A model generated the notes under the pieces. The model ran no database searches. It was not told the origin of the DNA and saw only the letters and a list, made by a program, of their open reading frames with translations. From Paramecium pentaurelia (Eukaryota; Ciliophora; Oligohymenophorea; Peniculida; Parameciidae), in NCBI GenBank assembly GCA_905183005.1, contig CAJJDO010000031.1, positions 567,237 to 631,236 on the forward strand: a stretch of 64,000 nt of DNA. The letters run 5' to 3'. Below, piece after piece: positions 1-10,923 of the stretch; within the stretch, counting starts at the first letter, position 1, and each line of letters starts with the position of its first letter. The position numbers were made by a program, and so were the translations under genes.

Positions 1-207
1 AATATTTGTGATCTTCTCTAATAATAATCTATTATCCTTCTCAATTTAAGTGTATCTATCTTCTAAAATCTATACTTTCTTCATATTTGGTATGCGATCA
101 ATAGTTCTAGGTATAGTTATGAGTGGTCCTATTTACTAAAGTCTACTATATCCATCTAACATTTCCTTTTCTTACATTACTCTTATATGAGGTTTAGGTC
201 TGTGCAT
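1..207 (-). CDS. CFAP97/KIAA1430-like ciliary protein, N-terminal part
   Basis: The minus strand is open from ATG at 207 to the window edge (69 codons) with TAA/TAG read as Gln. The visible residues include MHRPKPHIRV near the start and then RYTQIEKDNRLLLEKIT. The run of Tyr/Thr, Ile-Glu, Asn-Arg and Leu-Leu-Glu-Lys is characteristic of the KIAA1430/CFAP97 (hemingway) domain found in ciliary and flagellar proteins. The gene runs off the left edge, so its length and C-terminus are unknown. It is transcribed divergently from the RING gene, with 143 bp between the two start codons. The family call rests on one short motif read by eye. Confidence 0.6.
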
Positions 208-350
208 AAACTATTTTTATTTGATAGTAGTTATTGTTTATATATTTATAAATATATAATTTTATTAAATATGAATCGTTTAATATTATACTCATTTTTT
301 TTTTAACAAAGCAACTTCTAATTCCTCAGTCAATAATTATTATTCTTAAA

Positions 351-3285
351 ATGAATCATAAAGTTTTGATTTTATAACTGGGTTAAATTTTTAATAATGT
401 TTTAAAATGAAGTTAATAAAGAATTGTTGGACTTGCTTAGGGAATTAGGGGAAAATCTAAATTAATTTAATTTGATTTCTTACTTTTTAACAATCAAAAA
501 TTAACATTTATACTGCTGTAATATTGACACTCTAAATTATTCCAACAATATCTCTGAAAAAGAGTTTAAAAATTGCAGAAGAAGGGTATCTGATTTTAGC
601 AAAGCTTGAAAACATTTGTAATTTTAAAAGATTGTTGAATTAATCATATCTCTCAATGAATTATTATTCAAAAAGTTTAAAAATTTCAAATGTTCCATGT
701 CCAAATTGTTTATATAACATAAATAAGGTTGTAATATTTTAAGGCTCTGTTGTTGGGATATTCTTTATAGCTTATTCTTCCAATAATTTCCAAAATTCAG
801 GTGATCCATTACCAAATAATGCTATTCCTGTACCAACTCTATATTTAGAATATAAAATGATATATACCTTATTAAATCTTAAAATTCCATCTCAGTAACT
901 AAGGTCTGCTTTTCCAATAAATCAAATATATCCTTCCTTTGAATCCTAGCCAATATCAAACCAAAAGAGAAATGTTTAAGATCACCTGACTTAAAATGAT
1001 CTATTTGTTATTTGAAATTTAAAATAAAGGATTGCTCTACTTCTTTATTTGTTGACTTAGTGTACTATGAAACTTATCCATAAATAAACATAGCCAACCC
1101 AATTTATGATGCATTTAAATCAGGAGCCTATGATACAGCAGCTACAAAATTGAATTATTATTAAAAAAATTATTTTGAGTAATTTCCTGACACTAATAGG
1201 GATAATATGTCAAGAGTTTCTGTCAAGGAGGCTTATCTAATTTATTATATTGTTAATATTACTATTCTAGATATAATTATGTTGTTCTATCAAATACTTT
1301 TTATGCATAATTTTCATCATTTATTTACTATTAAAAACATATGGATACTAATTCTCTTATTTCTTAATTTTCAAATTAAGGTAAATATGGCTTTAATTAT
1401 TATATTAAACTTGAAACCTCTTTCAAAATTAAATTATTCATTTACATTTTTGATCTAATTATTTTCCTTAATGCAATTTGTTAAGTTAATTTAAAATTGC
1501 TCTATAATCATTTGCTTATGTGGTTTGAGAAAACTAATAATTTGGAATTCTCATCCTGTGAATGAATTTTTAAGATGTGCCCATTGCAAAAAAAAATCTA
1601 AGGTATTACCTTCTCATATTAAATTTATTAGAAAAATAAATGAATTAATTATAATTATCATAAGCATAGTCCCCAAGAGAAAGTAATTTCGATTATGAAG
1701 AATAACCTCAAATATAGTCAATTCAATTACATTAAAGTAGAGCAGCACTATCAATTATCACTAATGTAATCTTACTCATATAAGGAATTTAGATATAAAT
1801 TTTAGTTGCTATATTTTAAATATTCTTAATACTGTTTAATTCATATATCGCCTTTGATTTAAGCTATAAGATATCCCTTCTATATGTTACAATTTTGCAT
1901 TTTCTTTAAATCATTAAGATTGGTGTATATAATAATAAGTAAAGTTTAATTATTAATTTTGTCTAGAAAATTATACAACAATCAATATTGTTGCATATAG
2001 ATATTTTGGGGAATTCTCTCAATTTCTTATTATGTAATTTATATTTTTAGCATTTAAGGGATGCTTAATGTATTTCTTAGAAAATAATGATTTTCCTATT
2101 TAATATCCAATACTTATGCATTTAATATTCACACTTACATGGTTTGTTTTGGTATTACACAATTATTTTAAAAATAAAAATGAAAAAAGCTTTACTTTAG
2201 TTGTAAATTTTGAAAATTAATTTAGTTGACAGTTTTATTCAGATTTTTTTTAATTCTCTAACTAATGTTAATTAATCTTAAATAAATTGAATGGATAGAT
2301 TGGTAATGGATATATATATTTACAATACTCTGGATATTCTTGGCTTTAATTTGTATTTTTTAAATCATTTTTTTATTTGATTTTATTTGCAAAGCCACAT
2401 AATTGTTGTAAGAAAGAGATCCAATCAATAGGGAAGCAATTAATTAGTAGAGTATACATATTGAGAAGGTTTAGTTATAGGATCATTATGGATTAATTTA
2501 CTAGCCTTATGCATTTCTGGTCTACCCACTTTTAGCATGATTTGCTATACTATTAAATTGTCAACAGGATAAAACAGTTACAATTCTCTGTCAATTACCT
2601 TGTCAGTTATATACTCATTAGTGTTTATTGTCTATACTATGTATTATCGAATCTCTTTAAGGTTAAAATATAATGTATTATTAAAGTCTATTTATTTGTT
2701 AAATCTAATAATAGAGAGGAATAGATAACAATATTGGAGTCAATACTGATAATTAATAAAGATATTAATTAAATTCTCCAAGTTCTAAACATAAAAATCA
2801 TTTGATTAAAAGTAAAGAATAGATTTTAACTCAACTACCCTAGTATTTGGTATCTTATTAATATTTATGGTTAGATTAGATTATCACAAACCTACTTTTT
2901 ACCAGCTATTGATAATGATAATTTACCATAGTTAAAACAATCATAATAATAATAAATTCAATAACAATAACATTCCAAGAAGAATAAAACAGATTAAGAA
3001 TAACCAAAATTAAGTAATCGTATATCTCTTACTGAAATCAATTCAGACAAAGATACACAATGTTTTAATTGTTATTAAAATGAAAGTTGTGCAGTTTATA
3101 TGCCATGTGGACATGGTGGATTATGTGTGAAATGTGCTACCGAATGGTTCACTGAAAAATAAGAGTGTTTAATATGTAGAAAAGTAATTATTTAATTCAT
3201 ATATATTTAGCCTGTTGAATCTGTTGTAAAAATTTCATAGTCAGAATAAAATAAAGTTTAGGTAATCGATGTATTGGCTTTTTGA
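351..3285 (+). CDS. Multi-pass membrane protein with C-terminal RING finger, putative E3 ubiquitin ligase
   Basis: The C-terminus is clear. At about 3060-3180 a C3HC4-type RING reads C-F-N-C, then MPCGHGGLCVKCATEWF, then C-L-I-C. It is interrupted by a 27-nt intron (gtaattattt...atttag) before the last residues, and TGA ends at 3285. Upstream, several hydrophobic blocks (for example about 1990-2180 and 2330-2410) look like membrane spans. The N-terminal part (from ATG 351) reads as a soluble, probably lumenal region once 31-nt and 19-nt introns are removed. The order soluble domain, membrane spans, RING resembles Tul1/Dsc-type membrane ligases, but I cannot prove that family. I did not resolve all introns between 950 and 2900, so exon structure and start are provisional. 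Confidence 0.6.
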
Positions 3286-3336
3286 AAATTCTTTTATTAT
3301 TTCTATCGATAATTCATTAATTAATATCATTTTTAA

Positions 3337-3826
3337 ATGAAATCCAAAATATTGAACACTGGCTCTATTCCTGAAAAAAAACCAACCGTTTATTTAAATG
3401 ATGGGCAAGGAAGAGATACTTATATTTCTTATAACAATGGAGGAAATTTTGCTTAAGAGTTTCGCTTTTTAGTTTCACCTAAATAGCCTACTTCTTTAAG
3501 ATTGAAATACAACTATAGTTTACAATAAGATTATTCATCACCAAGAATTAATTATTAAGGAGATGGAACAGGCAGAGACACCTATATTTTGTAATTTTTA
3601 TTGTTTGAAAATAATTAGATCGAATGTGAAAGATAAATGCATAACAGGTTAACTAAATTACAAATCCATGCTTAGAAGTGAGACTAATTTTGGTTAACTT
3701 CAAAAGTAAAGATATTAATTGCCACCTCTTGCTAAATAAAAAATGGGTCTCGTCTATTAATAATAGAAAGTTTAATCAAGTAGATTATCCATTCCAAAAG
3801 GCAAACTATTATTTAATGAAGAGTGA
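3337..3826 (+). CDS. Small protein with a repeated GRDTYI motif, probably cytoskeletal/ciliary
   Basis: ATG 3337 to TGA 3826 with one 28-nt intron (3591-3618, gtaattttta...taattag) gives about 153 residues. Two related motifs stand out: YLNDGQGRDTYISYNNGG near residue 19 and NYQGDGTGRDTYI near residue 75. Repeats of the type (N/G)DG-x-GRD-(T/S)-YI occur in conserved flagellar proteins of protists and algae, which is the basis for suggesting a ciliary role. That is an inference. There is no signal peptide or membrane span. The RING gene ends only 51 bp upstream on the same strand. Confidence 0.6.
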
Positions 3827-4358
3827 TTCTCTAAATATTCAACATAAATAATGTTATTTATTCGTAAATTTTTGGTACATTATTATTTATACAACATTAA
3901 GTAAAATTCAATAAGAAAATCTTGTTGATATGTTATAATTACTATAGTTTATTGATAATACTTTATAAATTAAACATAAAGCTTATGATAAATTCATTCA
4001 AAGGTTTTAATCTTTCTAAAACTAAAAAAAGAACAAGAAAATAAATGATATCATTAATTAACAAATTTGGTATCAAAGTTATAAATAAATATTTTTAGAA
4101 ATCTATTAAACTTTTAATATTCTTTTTAGTTTTTTTATTTAATATTGATTATAATTACCGTTCACTTATCTGATAATATTAATTGCAAATTTTTAACAAT
4201 TTTTTTACTTATAATATATTTAAGGAAATTTGGATTTTATCTTTTATAGTCAGTTTGACGATTTTGTCATTATTGTCATTAGGAAATTTTGCAATATGTC
4301 CAATAAATCTATAATGATTAGGATAATTTGATATGATAATATAAATTAAAAACATTTT
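3827..4358. other. Intergenic region between convergent genes
   Basis: This AT-rich stretch of about 530 bp lies between the stop codons of the GRDTYI-repeat gene (+) and the Alba gene (-). I see no sustained reading frame, no RNA-like GC-rich island and no repeat. Confidence 0.5.
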
Positions 4359-6281
4359 TCACATTGGAGTACACATTTTCTCGTTTAGCTCTCTTCTTTT
4401 ATCCAAATTGTTGATTATTTCATTTTATCCTGTTTATTTGATTCCTCCCTTATTCTTATAGTTTTAATCCTTATTATCGTTATTTTTTCTTTTCTCCTAA
4501 TTGTTCTGATTATAATTTTTTTCCCTATTATCTTTATTGTCCCTATAATCCTTTTTTTCTTTGTTGTCCCTCTTTTCTTTATTATCTCTGTTATCCCTTC
4601 TATCTCTATTATCTCTGTTATCTCTATTATCTCTGTTATCTCTATTATCTCTATTATCTCTATTATCTCTATTATCTCTGTTATCCCTTCCATCTCTATT
4701 ATCTCTGTTATCCCTTCCATCTCGATTATCTCTATTATCTCTGTTATCTCTGTTATCCCTTCCATCTCGATTATCTCTATTATCCCTATTATCTCTGTTA
4801 TCTCTGTTATCCCTTCCATCTCGATTATCTCTATTATCTCTGTTATCTCTGTTATCCCTTCTATCTCGATTATCTTTATTATCCCTATTATCTCTGTTAT
4901 CCCTCTTATCCCTATTATCCCTTTTATCTCTATTATCCCTATTATCCCTATTATCTCTGTTATCCCTATTATCTCTATTATCTCTCATATCTCTATCATC
5001 CCTTATATCCCTATTTAAATTAAAATTCTGTGTGTTTTATTATTCCATGTTGATCATATTCCTTTCTTCTCTAATAAAATTAGACTTTGAATTTGGATAA
5101 TTAAATTAACCAAATCCATCTTAATTTTGGAAGCTCCCTTAGGTTCTATCAAATTACTGTGTAGATATATTAGATTGATTAAAAAATTATGATTAAGAAT
5201 CTGTAAGTTATTCTTCCAATCTTTTTTTTCTTTATTCGGTATTTCTAACTGGTTTGTTATAATTATTCTGATATTATCCAGAATTCACAAAATCTTATTA
5301 ATATTATTAATTTGGATCATATTATTATCTTTATTATTGGTAGGGAGGCTAATGTTAGAATTTCTAAGAATTAGAATTTGAATATTAATTTTGTCTTGGG
5401 ATTGATATTTCTTCAAAGCCATCATCATCATCAGGTACTTTAGAATGTTTAAAGTTATGAGCATAATGAAAATACTCCTATTGTCTGTTATCATATTTTT
5501 AATTCTTATTTTACTACATATCAAACTCTTATCTATAATTTTAATCTTATGTTCTTATTTTATTAGATTGACCAATTTAATCTTATTAAGGTGTTGCAAA
5601 AATATCCTTATGCTTAATCATTGATTCTTATAAAGAAGATCTAAAATCTACTTAACTTCTATAATATCTTTCACCCTCTCTATTATCAACTTAATCCTCT
5701 TCTATTTATTCCTAATCTTCATCTTCTTAACTTTCTTCTTGTTATGTATCAGCTGCTGATGAATTATCATATAGTTCTCTCATCATAGGATCTTGATATT
5801 TAAGTAATTGTGCAGATCTTTCATCAAATAACGATCTTTAATATCCTGGTTTTGCCATTTCTTCTTAGGTTGGATTAAATGTAAGTTTTATAATGATTGA
5901 TGGAATTTTTACACTAATATTAACATCGATTAATCCCTCCTCTAATGGTTCATAATGGTAAAATTTCTCAATGCTTTCAATTAAAGTAATCTAGAATGAA
6001 TTAAAATAAACTCTATACTTCATGAAGTTTAGGAAATTTATCTTTCAAGATTTTAGCCATCATTAAAGCACTGGGGGCTGTTTTATCATAAGCAACTAAA
6101 TGGATAGAAGAAAATTCTAATATAATTTTGATTTATTACTTTCTTCTCTTAAAAGCTTCTCTGCTTTCTCAATTAAATTATGTATTCCTTATTTTACAGG
6201 TATAACATTTTAAGCATAAGGAAGTTCTATAGTTGTCTTATGGTATTTATTTTTAGTTGAATTGTAATGATTTTTTGGCAT
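4359..6281 (-). CDS. Alba-domain nucleic-acid-binding protein with long RDN repeat tail
   Basis: ATG at 6281 to TGA at 4361-4359 with two micro-introns (6117-6139, 23 nt; 5991-6018, 28 nt) gives about 623 residues. The N-terminal ~130 residues form an Alba domain. It contains IELPYAQNVIPVKQGI, then LVAYDKTAPSALMMAKILK, then FPKLHEITLIES and YEPLEEGL, matching the plant and protist Alba type that binds RNA or DNA. The middle is Glu/Asp- and Gln-rich. From about residue 400 the chain becomes a tandem array of Arg-Asp-Asn/Arg triplets, reminiscent of RGG-type tails, and ends ELNEKMCTPM. Expected role: RNA or chromatin binding and possibly condensate formation. The repeat also opens meaningless long frames on both strands. 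Confidence 0.82.
4562..5014 (-). repeat. RDN-coding tandem microrepeat
   Basis: On the minus strand the 9-nt unit agagataat (Arg-Asp-Asn) and close variants (agggataat, agagatgga, agagataag) repeat for about 450 bp inside the Alba gene. Frame is kept throughout. Third-position and Asn/Gly/Arg/Lys variation in the third residue shows selection or slippage at the triplet level rather than at the 9-mer level. On the plus strand the same tract reads LSL repeats, which is a shadow. Confidence 0.85.
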
Positions 6282-6547
6282 TAAATTAATCTTTAATAAA
6301 TAATAAATAATGAAATTTTGAGTTAATAATGGAGAATAATATCATTTGATTGATATTTATTTCATAAAAATAAGATAATTTACTTTCTAATTTTTTTAAT
6401 AATTCTCATCTTAAATGAACATTAATTCAGATTAATTAATATTTAATTAAATGAGAAATCCACTATTAATGTAAAAATGATAAATTATATTAAATATATT
6501 CAATATATAAGAATTAAAAATTATAATATAATATAATTTATTTATTT

Positions 6548-7860
6548 ATGATTTCTAAATGCAAGTCTTGTAATGATGAAGGCTTCCTGACATGTCCTTT
6601 ATGTCAGAAAATCTCATATTGTTCTAAAAAATGCCGTGATTATGATTGGTAATGATATGAATACTAATTAAGAGGGCTGTTTCTCATAAATTTGAATGCA
6701 AATCAGAACTACCCAAGAGAAATGTATCAGAATTTGAAATAGTCAATTAAGGATCACTAGGGAGAGGAAGTTTTGGTTGTGTGAAATTAGCTAGGGATAG
6801 ATAGACAGGTTTATTGTATGCAATGAAAATAGTAAAATAAGTTATTATTTATAGATTGAAAAATCAGATATTTCAATAGAAAATTTAAGAAGAGAAATAC
6901 GAATATAAAAAAGACTTCAACATCCTCATGTAATTCAGTTATTTGAATTTTTTGAAGATGAACAATACGTTTATTTAATTTTGGAGTATGCTGGTAATAA
7001 ATTTTAATTAAATATAGAAAATGGTTCATTATTTGGATATTTGAGAAAGAGAAAGATTTTACCTGAAAATGAAGCTTTTGTTTATTTCTTTTAAACATGT
7101 CTTGGAATAGATTATTTACATAAAAAATAAATTATACATAGAGACTTAAAACCTGAAAATCTACTACTTGATAAAGATGGAAATATAAAAATTTGTGATT
7201 TTGGATGGTCTGCAGAAATGATGATAACTTAAACAAGAAATACGTTTTGTGGAACAATAGATTATATGACTCCAGAAATGTTAGAAGATAAACCTCATGA
7301 TTAAACTCTTGATATGTGGTGTTTGGGAGTATTACTTTATGAATTAATTCATGGTTAAGCTCCTTTTAAAGGTAGAAATGATTTTGAAAAATGTTAAAAT
7401 ATTTTAAAGTAAGAATAATTTGAAATTACAGCTAGTGATTAAGTAAAATAATTTTATAATTTTGTAGGCTAAAGATTTGATTTTAGGACTTATGAAAAGA
7501 GATTCTAAGGATAGATTAACTATGGAATAAGTATTCATTCATCCTTGGATGTTGACTATGGCTAAAGGATATTAATTAGAAATTAAAGAATATATTTTTG
7601 AAGAGAAAAAAAATCTAGATTAATTAAGTAGTAGTTTAAGACTTGATACTAAATTTTCAAATACAAATACAACAACAACTAGATTATCTGGTTCAAATAT
7701 GAAATAAGAATGTGTTTCATTAGCATTTTCAATGTATTCAGATGAATTGTAGCCTCCTATACAAACTAGAATAACAAGAAGAACATAACATCCTGTTAGA
7801 AAAGAAAGTGGCTTCTTTGAAACACTTTTTTAAAATCTTGGTTGCACTAAAAGAAGTTGA
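6548..7860 (+). CDS. MYND zinc finger fused to Aurora-like Ser/Thr protein kinase
   Basis: ATG 6548 to TGA 7860 with four introns (6649-6674, 6832-6854, 6994-7017, 7443-7467). Residues about 5-45 form a complete MYND finger: C-K-S-C, C-P-L-C, YCSKKCRDYDW, H-K-F-E-C. The kinase follows directly, with the Gly loop LGRGSFGCV, AMKI lysine, HRDLKPEN, DFGWSAEM and CGTIDYMTPEML. DFGWS and CGT-x-DYxxPEM are signatures of the Aurora branch. The tail of about 110 residues is Ser/Thr-rich. MYND fingers usually bind proline-rich peptides, so this could target an Aurora-type kinase to partners. It starts 266 bp from the divergent Alba gene. Confidence 0.88.
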
Positions 7861-7953
7861 TTAAAAATATCATTTTTTTAAATATGTATTTTTTTGTACT
7901 ATACTAAATTAATTTAATCAAATTATACTATATAATATTTATAAGAAATTGTA

Positions 7954-8373
7954 ATGATTGATTAGTAAACAAAAACACTTGATTAAATTTATGGATGCAA
8001 TTTCAAAAGAGTACCATATCTTTATGGGGAAATGGAAGGAACAACTCCATTTCCCATAAATGAAGCAGATGAAGATTTGGATTCTGATAAATAATAATAA
8101 AACTAACATAAAATAATATCCCCAATATAATTAAAGACACAATTAAAACCTCTAATTTAAAATAGAAAAAGAAGATAAACAGTTCATAAATCACCTGTTA
8201 ATAAATCTTAATTTGAAAATCATATTGGATTTAGAAATTCATTTTATAAGAGTAATAATAAAGTGAATTTGGTATCAAGATAGAGGGTTGAAGAATTAAA
8301 AAATTATGAGATCTCGATGTTTACAAAATATGCTCAAAGATTCTAATTATAAAAGTAAGTACTATGGAATTGA
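7954..8373 (+). CDS. Small basic protein of unknown function
   Basis: An ORF of 139 residues from ATG 7954 in the ciliate code. It begins MIDQQTKTLDQIYGC, has an acidic stretch EADEDLD, then a Lys/Arg/Gln-rich region including QNRKRRQ that could serve as a nuclear localisation signal. A plausible 28-nt intron (8355-8382) lies at the end. Whether it is spliced or not, TGA follows within a few codons (8373 or 8386), so the C-terminus changes little. I recognise no domain. It lies 93 bp after the MYND-kinase on the same strand. Confidence 0.5.
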
Positions 8374-8587
8374 TTTGAATAGGTGATTTATAGTTTGAAA
8401 AGAGATCTAATTTTGTAATTTAATAATTATTATTTATCATAAATTTAAAGATAACAGCTCAAATTTATATATCTATTTCTTCTTATTATACTACTAATAT
8501 TTATCCTGCATTTTATTTTGATAAATTATTAGAATTATATAATGATGAATTATTGAAGAATCTTATAAAATAATATATAAAATAATC

Positions 8588-9043
8588 ATGGATTAAGAAA
8601 TATTTATTAAATAACCTTTGGATGATGATAAGATTGATTAATCTGAATAGTAAAGACATATTTAAATTTTTATAGATTATCTTAGTAAATGTAAAATGAG
8701 GAATCACTAGAACATTTGGTTAATCAACTAATAAAAAATTAATAACCAAATGAGGATGATTAATTTAAATAATAAATTGGAAAGCGTAGAATTAATGACT
8801 AAAGGTAATTTTTCAACAATATCAATTTATCCTATCAGATTTACATTCTAAGAAGATAAGCGTATCTTGGAATTGGTTTAATAGGTTGGTCCAAATTTTA
8901 ACAAAATAGTCAAATAGTTTCCAGGAAAAACCATGAATATGATTAAAAATAGGTATTATAAAAAGCTGCGATACATTAAAGATGATCTTCAAAATGATCA
9001 AGAATAAATGAAAAAGCATTCTAAATCGAAAAAAGCTAATTGA
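8588..9043 (+). CDS. Myb/SANT-like DNA-binding protein
   Basis: Single-exon ORF of 151 residues from ATG 8588 to TGA 9043. The C-terminal half carries a Myb/SANT-like helix set: FTFQEDKRILELVQQVG, then NFNKIVKQFPGKT, then MNMIKNRYYKKLRYI. Spacing and the final NRYYKKL match the third helix of Myb repeats. A 34-nt stretch at 8810-8843 looks like an intron (GT...AG) but is open in frame and removing it breaks the frame, so I keep it as exon. The start could lie upstream if an unseen intron joins the preceding 200 bp. Likely role: transcription or chromatin. Confidence 0.6.
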
Positions 9044-9186
9044 TTTTTTGATTTATTTATAGACTAACTATGCTACTTTTGTTTTTTTATGTAAATGCAA
9101 TACATTTTTAATATTATTTTATTCATATAAAAAAATTTTATTATTTTTATTAATTAAAATATTTTATATAAAACAATTTTACTTCT

Positions 9187-9528
9187 ATGCAATCATAAAA
9201 GAGAGGATAACAACATAAATAAGGATATTAAGCAGATTTAAATAAATATTTTGGAAAGAGATTAAAAATTAAGTTGAATGCAAAACGTACAATTATTGGT
9301 ACTGTTATTGGGTAAAATCATATAATTATTAAAATTAGATTTGATATTTTTATGAATTTAGTGCTTGATCATTGTAAAGAATTGATTCCAGGATAAGGAG
9401 CAGAGAATAAAGATAATCTTTATCCAGGCTTTTCAAATGTCACAGATCAATTAGTTGATATTGGATAAGCAATTGTGAGAGGCAATTCAATAATTATGTG
9501 GGAATGTTTAGATAAAGTTAAAGACTGA
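9187..9528 (+). CDS. SNRPG: Small nuclear ribonucleoprotein G (Sm protein G)
   Basis: ATG 9187 to TGA 9528 with a 27-nt intron (9312-9338) gives 104 residues. The Sm1 motif reads LKIKLNAKRTIIGTVIGFD then FMNLVLD, and Sm2 reads IVRGNSIIMWECLD. These match SmG of the spliceosomal Sm ring, which binds U snRNAs. The chain has about 20 extra N-terminal residues (QKRGQQHKQGYQ) compared with the 76-residue human protein. A working spliceosome is clearly needed here, since almost every gene in the window has micro-introns. LSm7 is the alternative, but the ending favours SmG. Confidence 0.88.
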
Positions 9529-10923
9529 CTGAATATATTAATAATACAATAAATACAAATTAATCCATTGATTTATTTGCTAATCTTACATTAATCCTAT
9601 AATTGTGGCTAAATGATTAATAAAAATTAAAATATTTTGAATTCTTTCATTGTCAATTATGTTTGTCTCTGAGCACTTTAAATAAGATTTTTTAGAGAAA
9701 TTAAATGAATAGGAAAGTAAAAATAATAATAATTATTATTATAATCATAAATTCATAATTTATTTTAATGACATTATATGATTATATTATTAATAATCAA
9801 AGAATACAATAAAAAAGTAATAAATTAATTTGAAAATACTTTTTGTAATAATTAAAAATACATTTTATTTCTATATTCTGATACACTCATTATTTTCTTT
9901 GTTGATATTTTAAGATGATGATAATGATAACTTTGAAATATAATGTCCAAGAGGAATTATTTATTTGAGGTTAGTTGAATAATTATATCAAAAAATTAAT
10001 AGCAGGAATATTCAAGCCATTTTTGCCAAAATTTATTGAACTTTTTATTGGAAAAATATAGTGCAAGATCTCAGGATTTTAAATGCTCTTATATTATCAG
10101 GAATATTGGAAGTTGTTTTAGTTATTTTGGAAGGATTATAAATCTAGTATTTAATTTTAACCATATATAATGGTTGAGACTCCTAAGCCTCTATAAAAGA
10201 GTTTTAGAATAATAGCAAAATTGTTTTTCATCTTAGGATTAAAGTTTTGGATTTCTTTTTATTGTTGTGGAATTGGTTTATGGATATTATTTGTGAAAAT
10301 GCCTATCATTTATTTAAATCCATAAAATGTTGAAAATTATTCCAATGATTTATCAGAATTTATCTTTAAGAGACAATAAGAAATTTTGGAGAATTATTTC
10401 TGATTGTATAAAAATATTTCTAAATTATATTAAATTACACATAATTTATAATATAAATTCTAAAGATTTCTTAAATAATCTTGTGATAGACATCTTAATT
10501 AAATTAGAAGATAAATGAATAAGGTTTAGATTGTAAATGATTTTGATATTAAGTAGTAATATATAATTTTACTTAATCAAAATGAAAAGTAAATAATAAC
10601 TATTAATCATATTAATCGATTTTAGATGAATTATTAAGTACATATGTGTTCTTATTAAAAATAATTAAGAATCGATATATTTACAAACAAAGGTTTTGAG
10701 AATATATTTTAAATCCGCCTATTTGTAAAATAAAGAATTTCTCCATTTTTTAAATAATAAATCTTATAAGCTCATTGTCTTGATTAAAGATAGTTTAAAA
10801 TTTTTATTTTCTTTCATTTCTTTAAACATATGTTATGCAATATAAAAATAGATTACGTCAGCATTTATTAGAGATATAAAAAAAAACTCATTTTAGATAA
10901 TTAAATAATTCTAATTTCTTTTA
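9529..10923 (+). other. Unresolved coding region, probable membrane protein or decayed gene
   Basis: Plus-strand coding character is visible at about 9650-9720 (a start MFVSEHFKQDFLEKL), 9910-10020 and 10000-10410. The last block is open for about 130 codons and includes a hydrophobic span around FFILGLKFWISFYCCGIG, ending in TGA near 10411. The blocks lie in different phases. One continuous phase (9910-10340) carries three in-frame TGA codons. I could not place introns that join them. It may be an intron-rich membrane-protein gene or a pseudogene. From 10520 to 10923 I see nothing certain. Confidence 0.35.

Noticed and set aside
4415..4819. Minus-strand EGITEI/IIEI repeat ORF
   Set aside because: It is an out-of-phase reading of the same 9-nt tandem repeat.
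4561..5100. Long plus-strand ORF of LSLLSL repeats
   Set aside because: It is the antisense shadow of the RDN repeat in the Alba gene. The minus frame continues into complex, non-repetitive coding sequence on both sides, while the plus frame does not.
8810..8843. Intron in the Myb-like gene
   Set aside because: It has GT-AG ends and typical length, but it is open in frame, and removing it destroys the downstream Myb frame.
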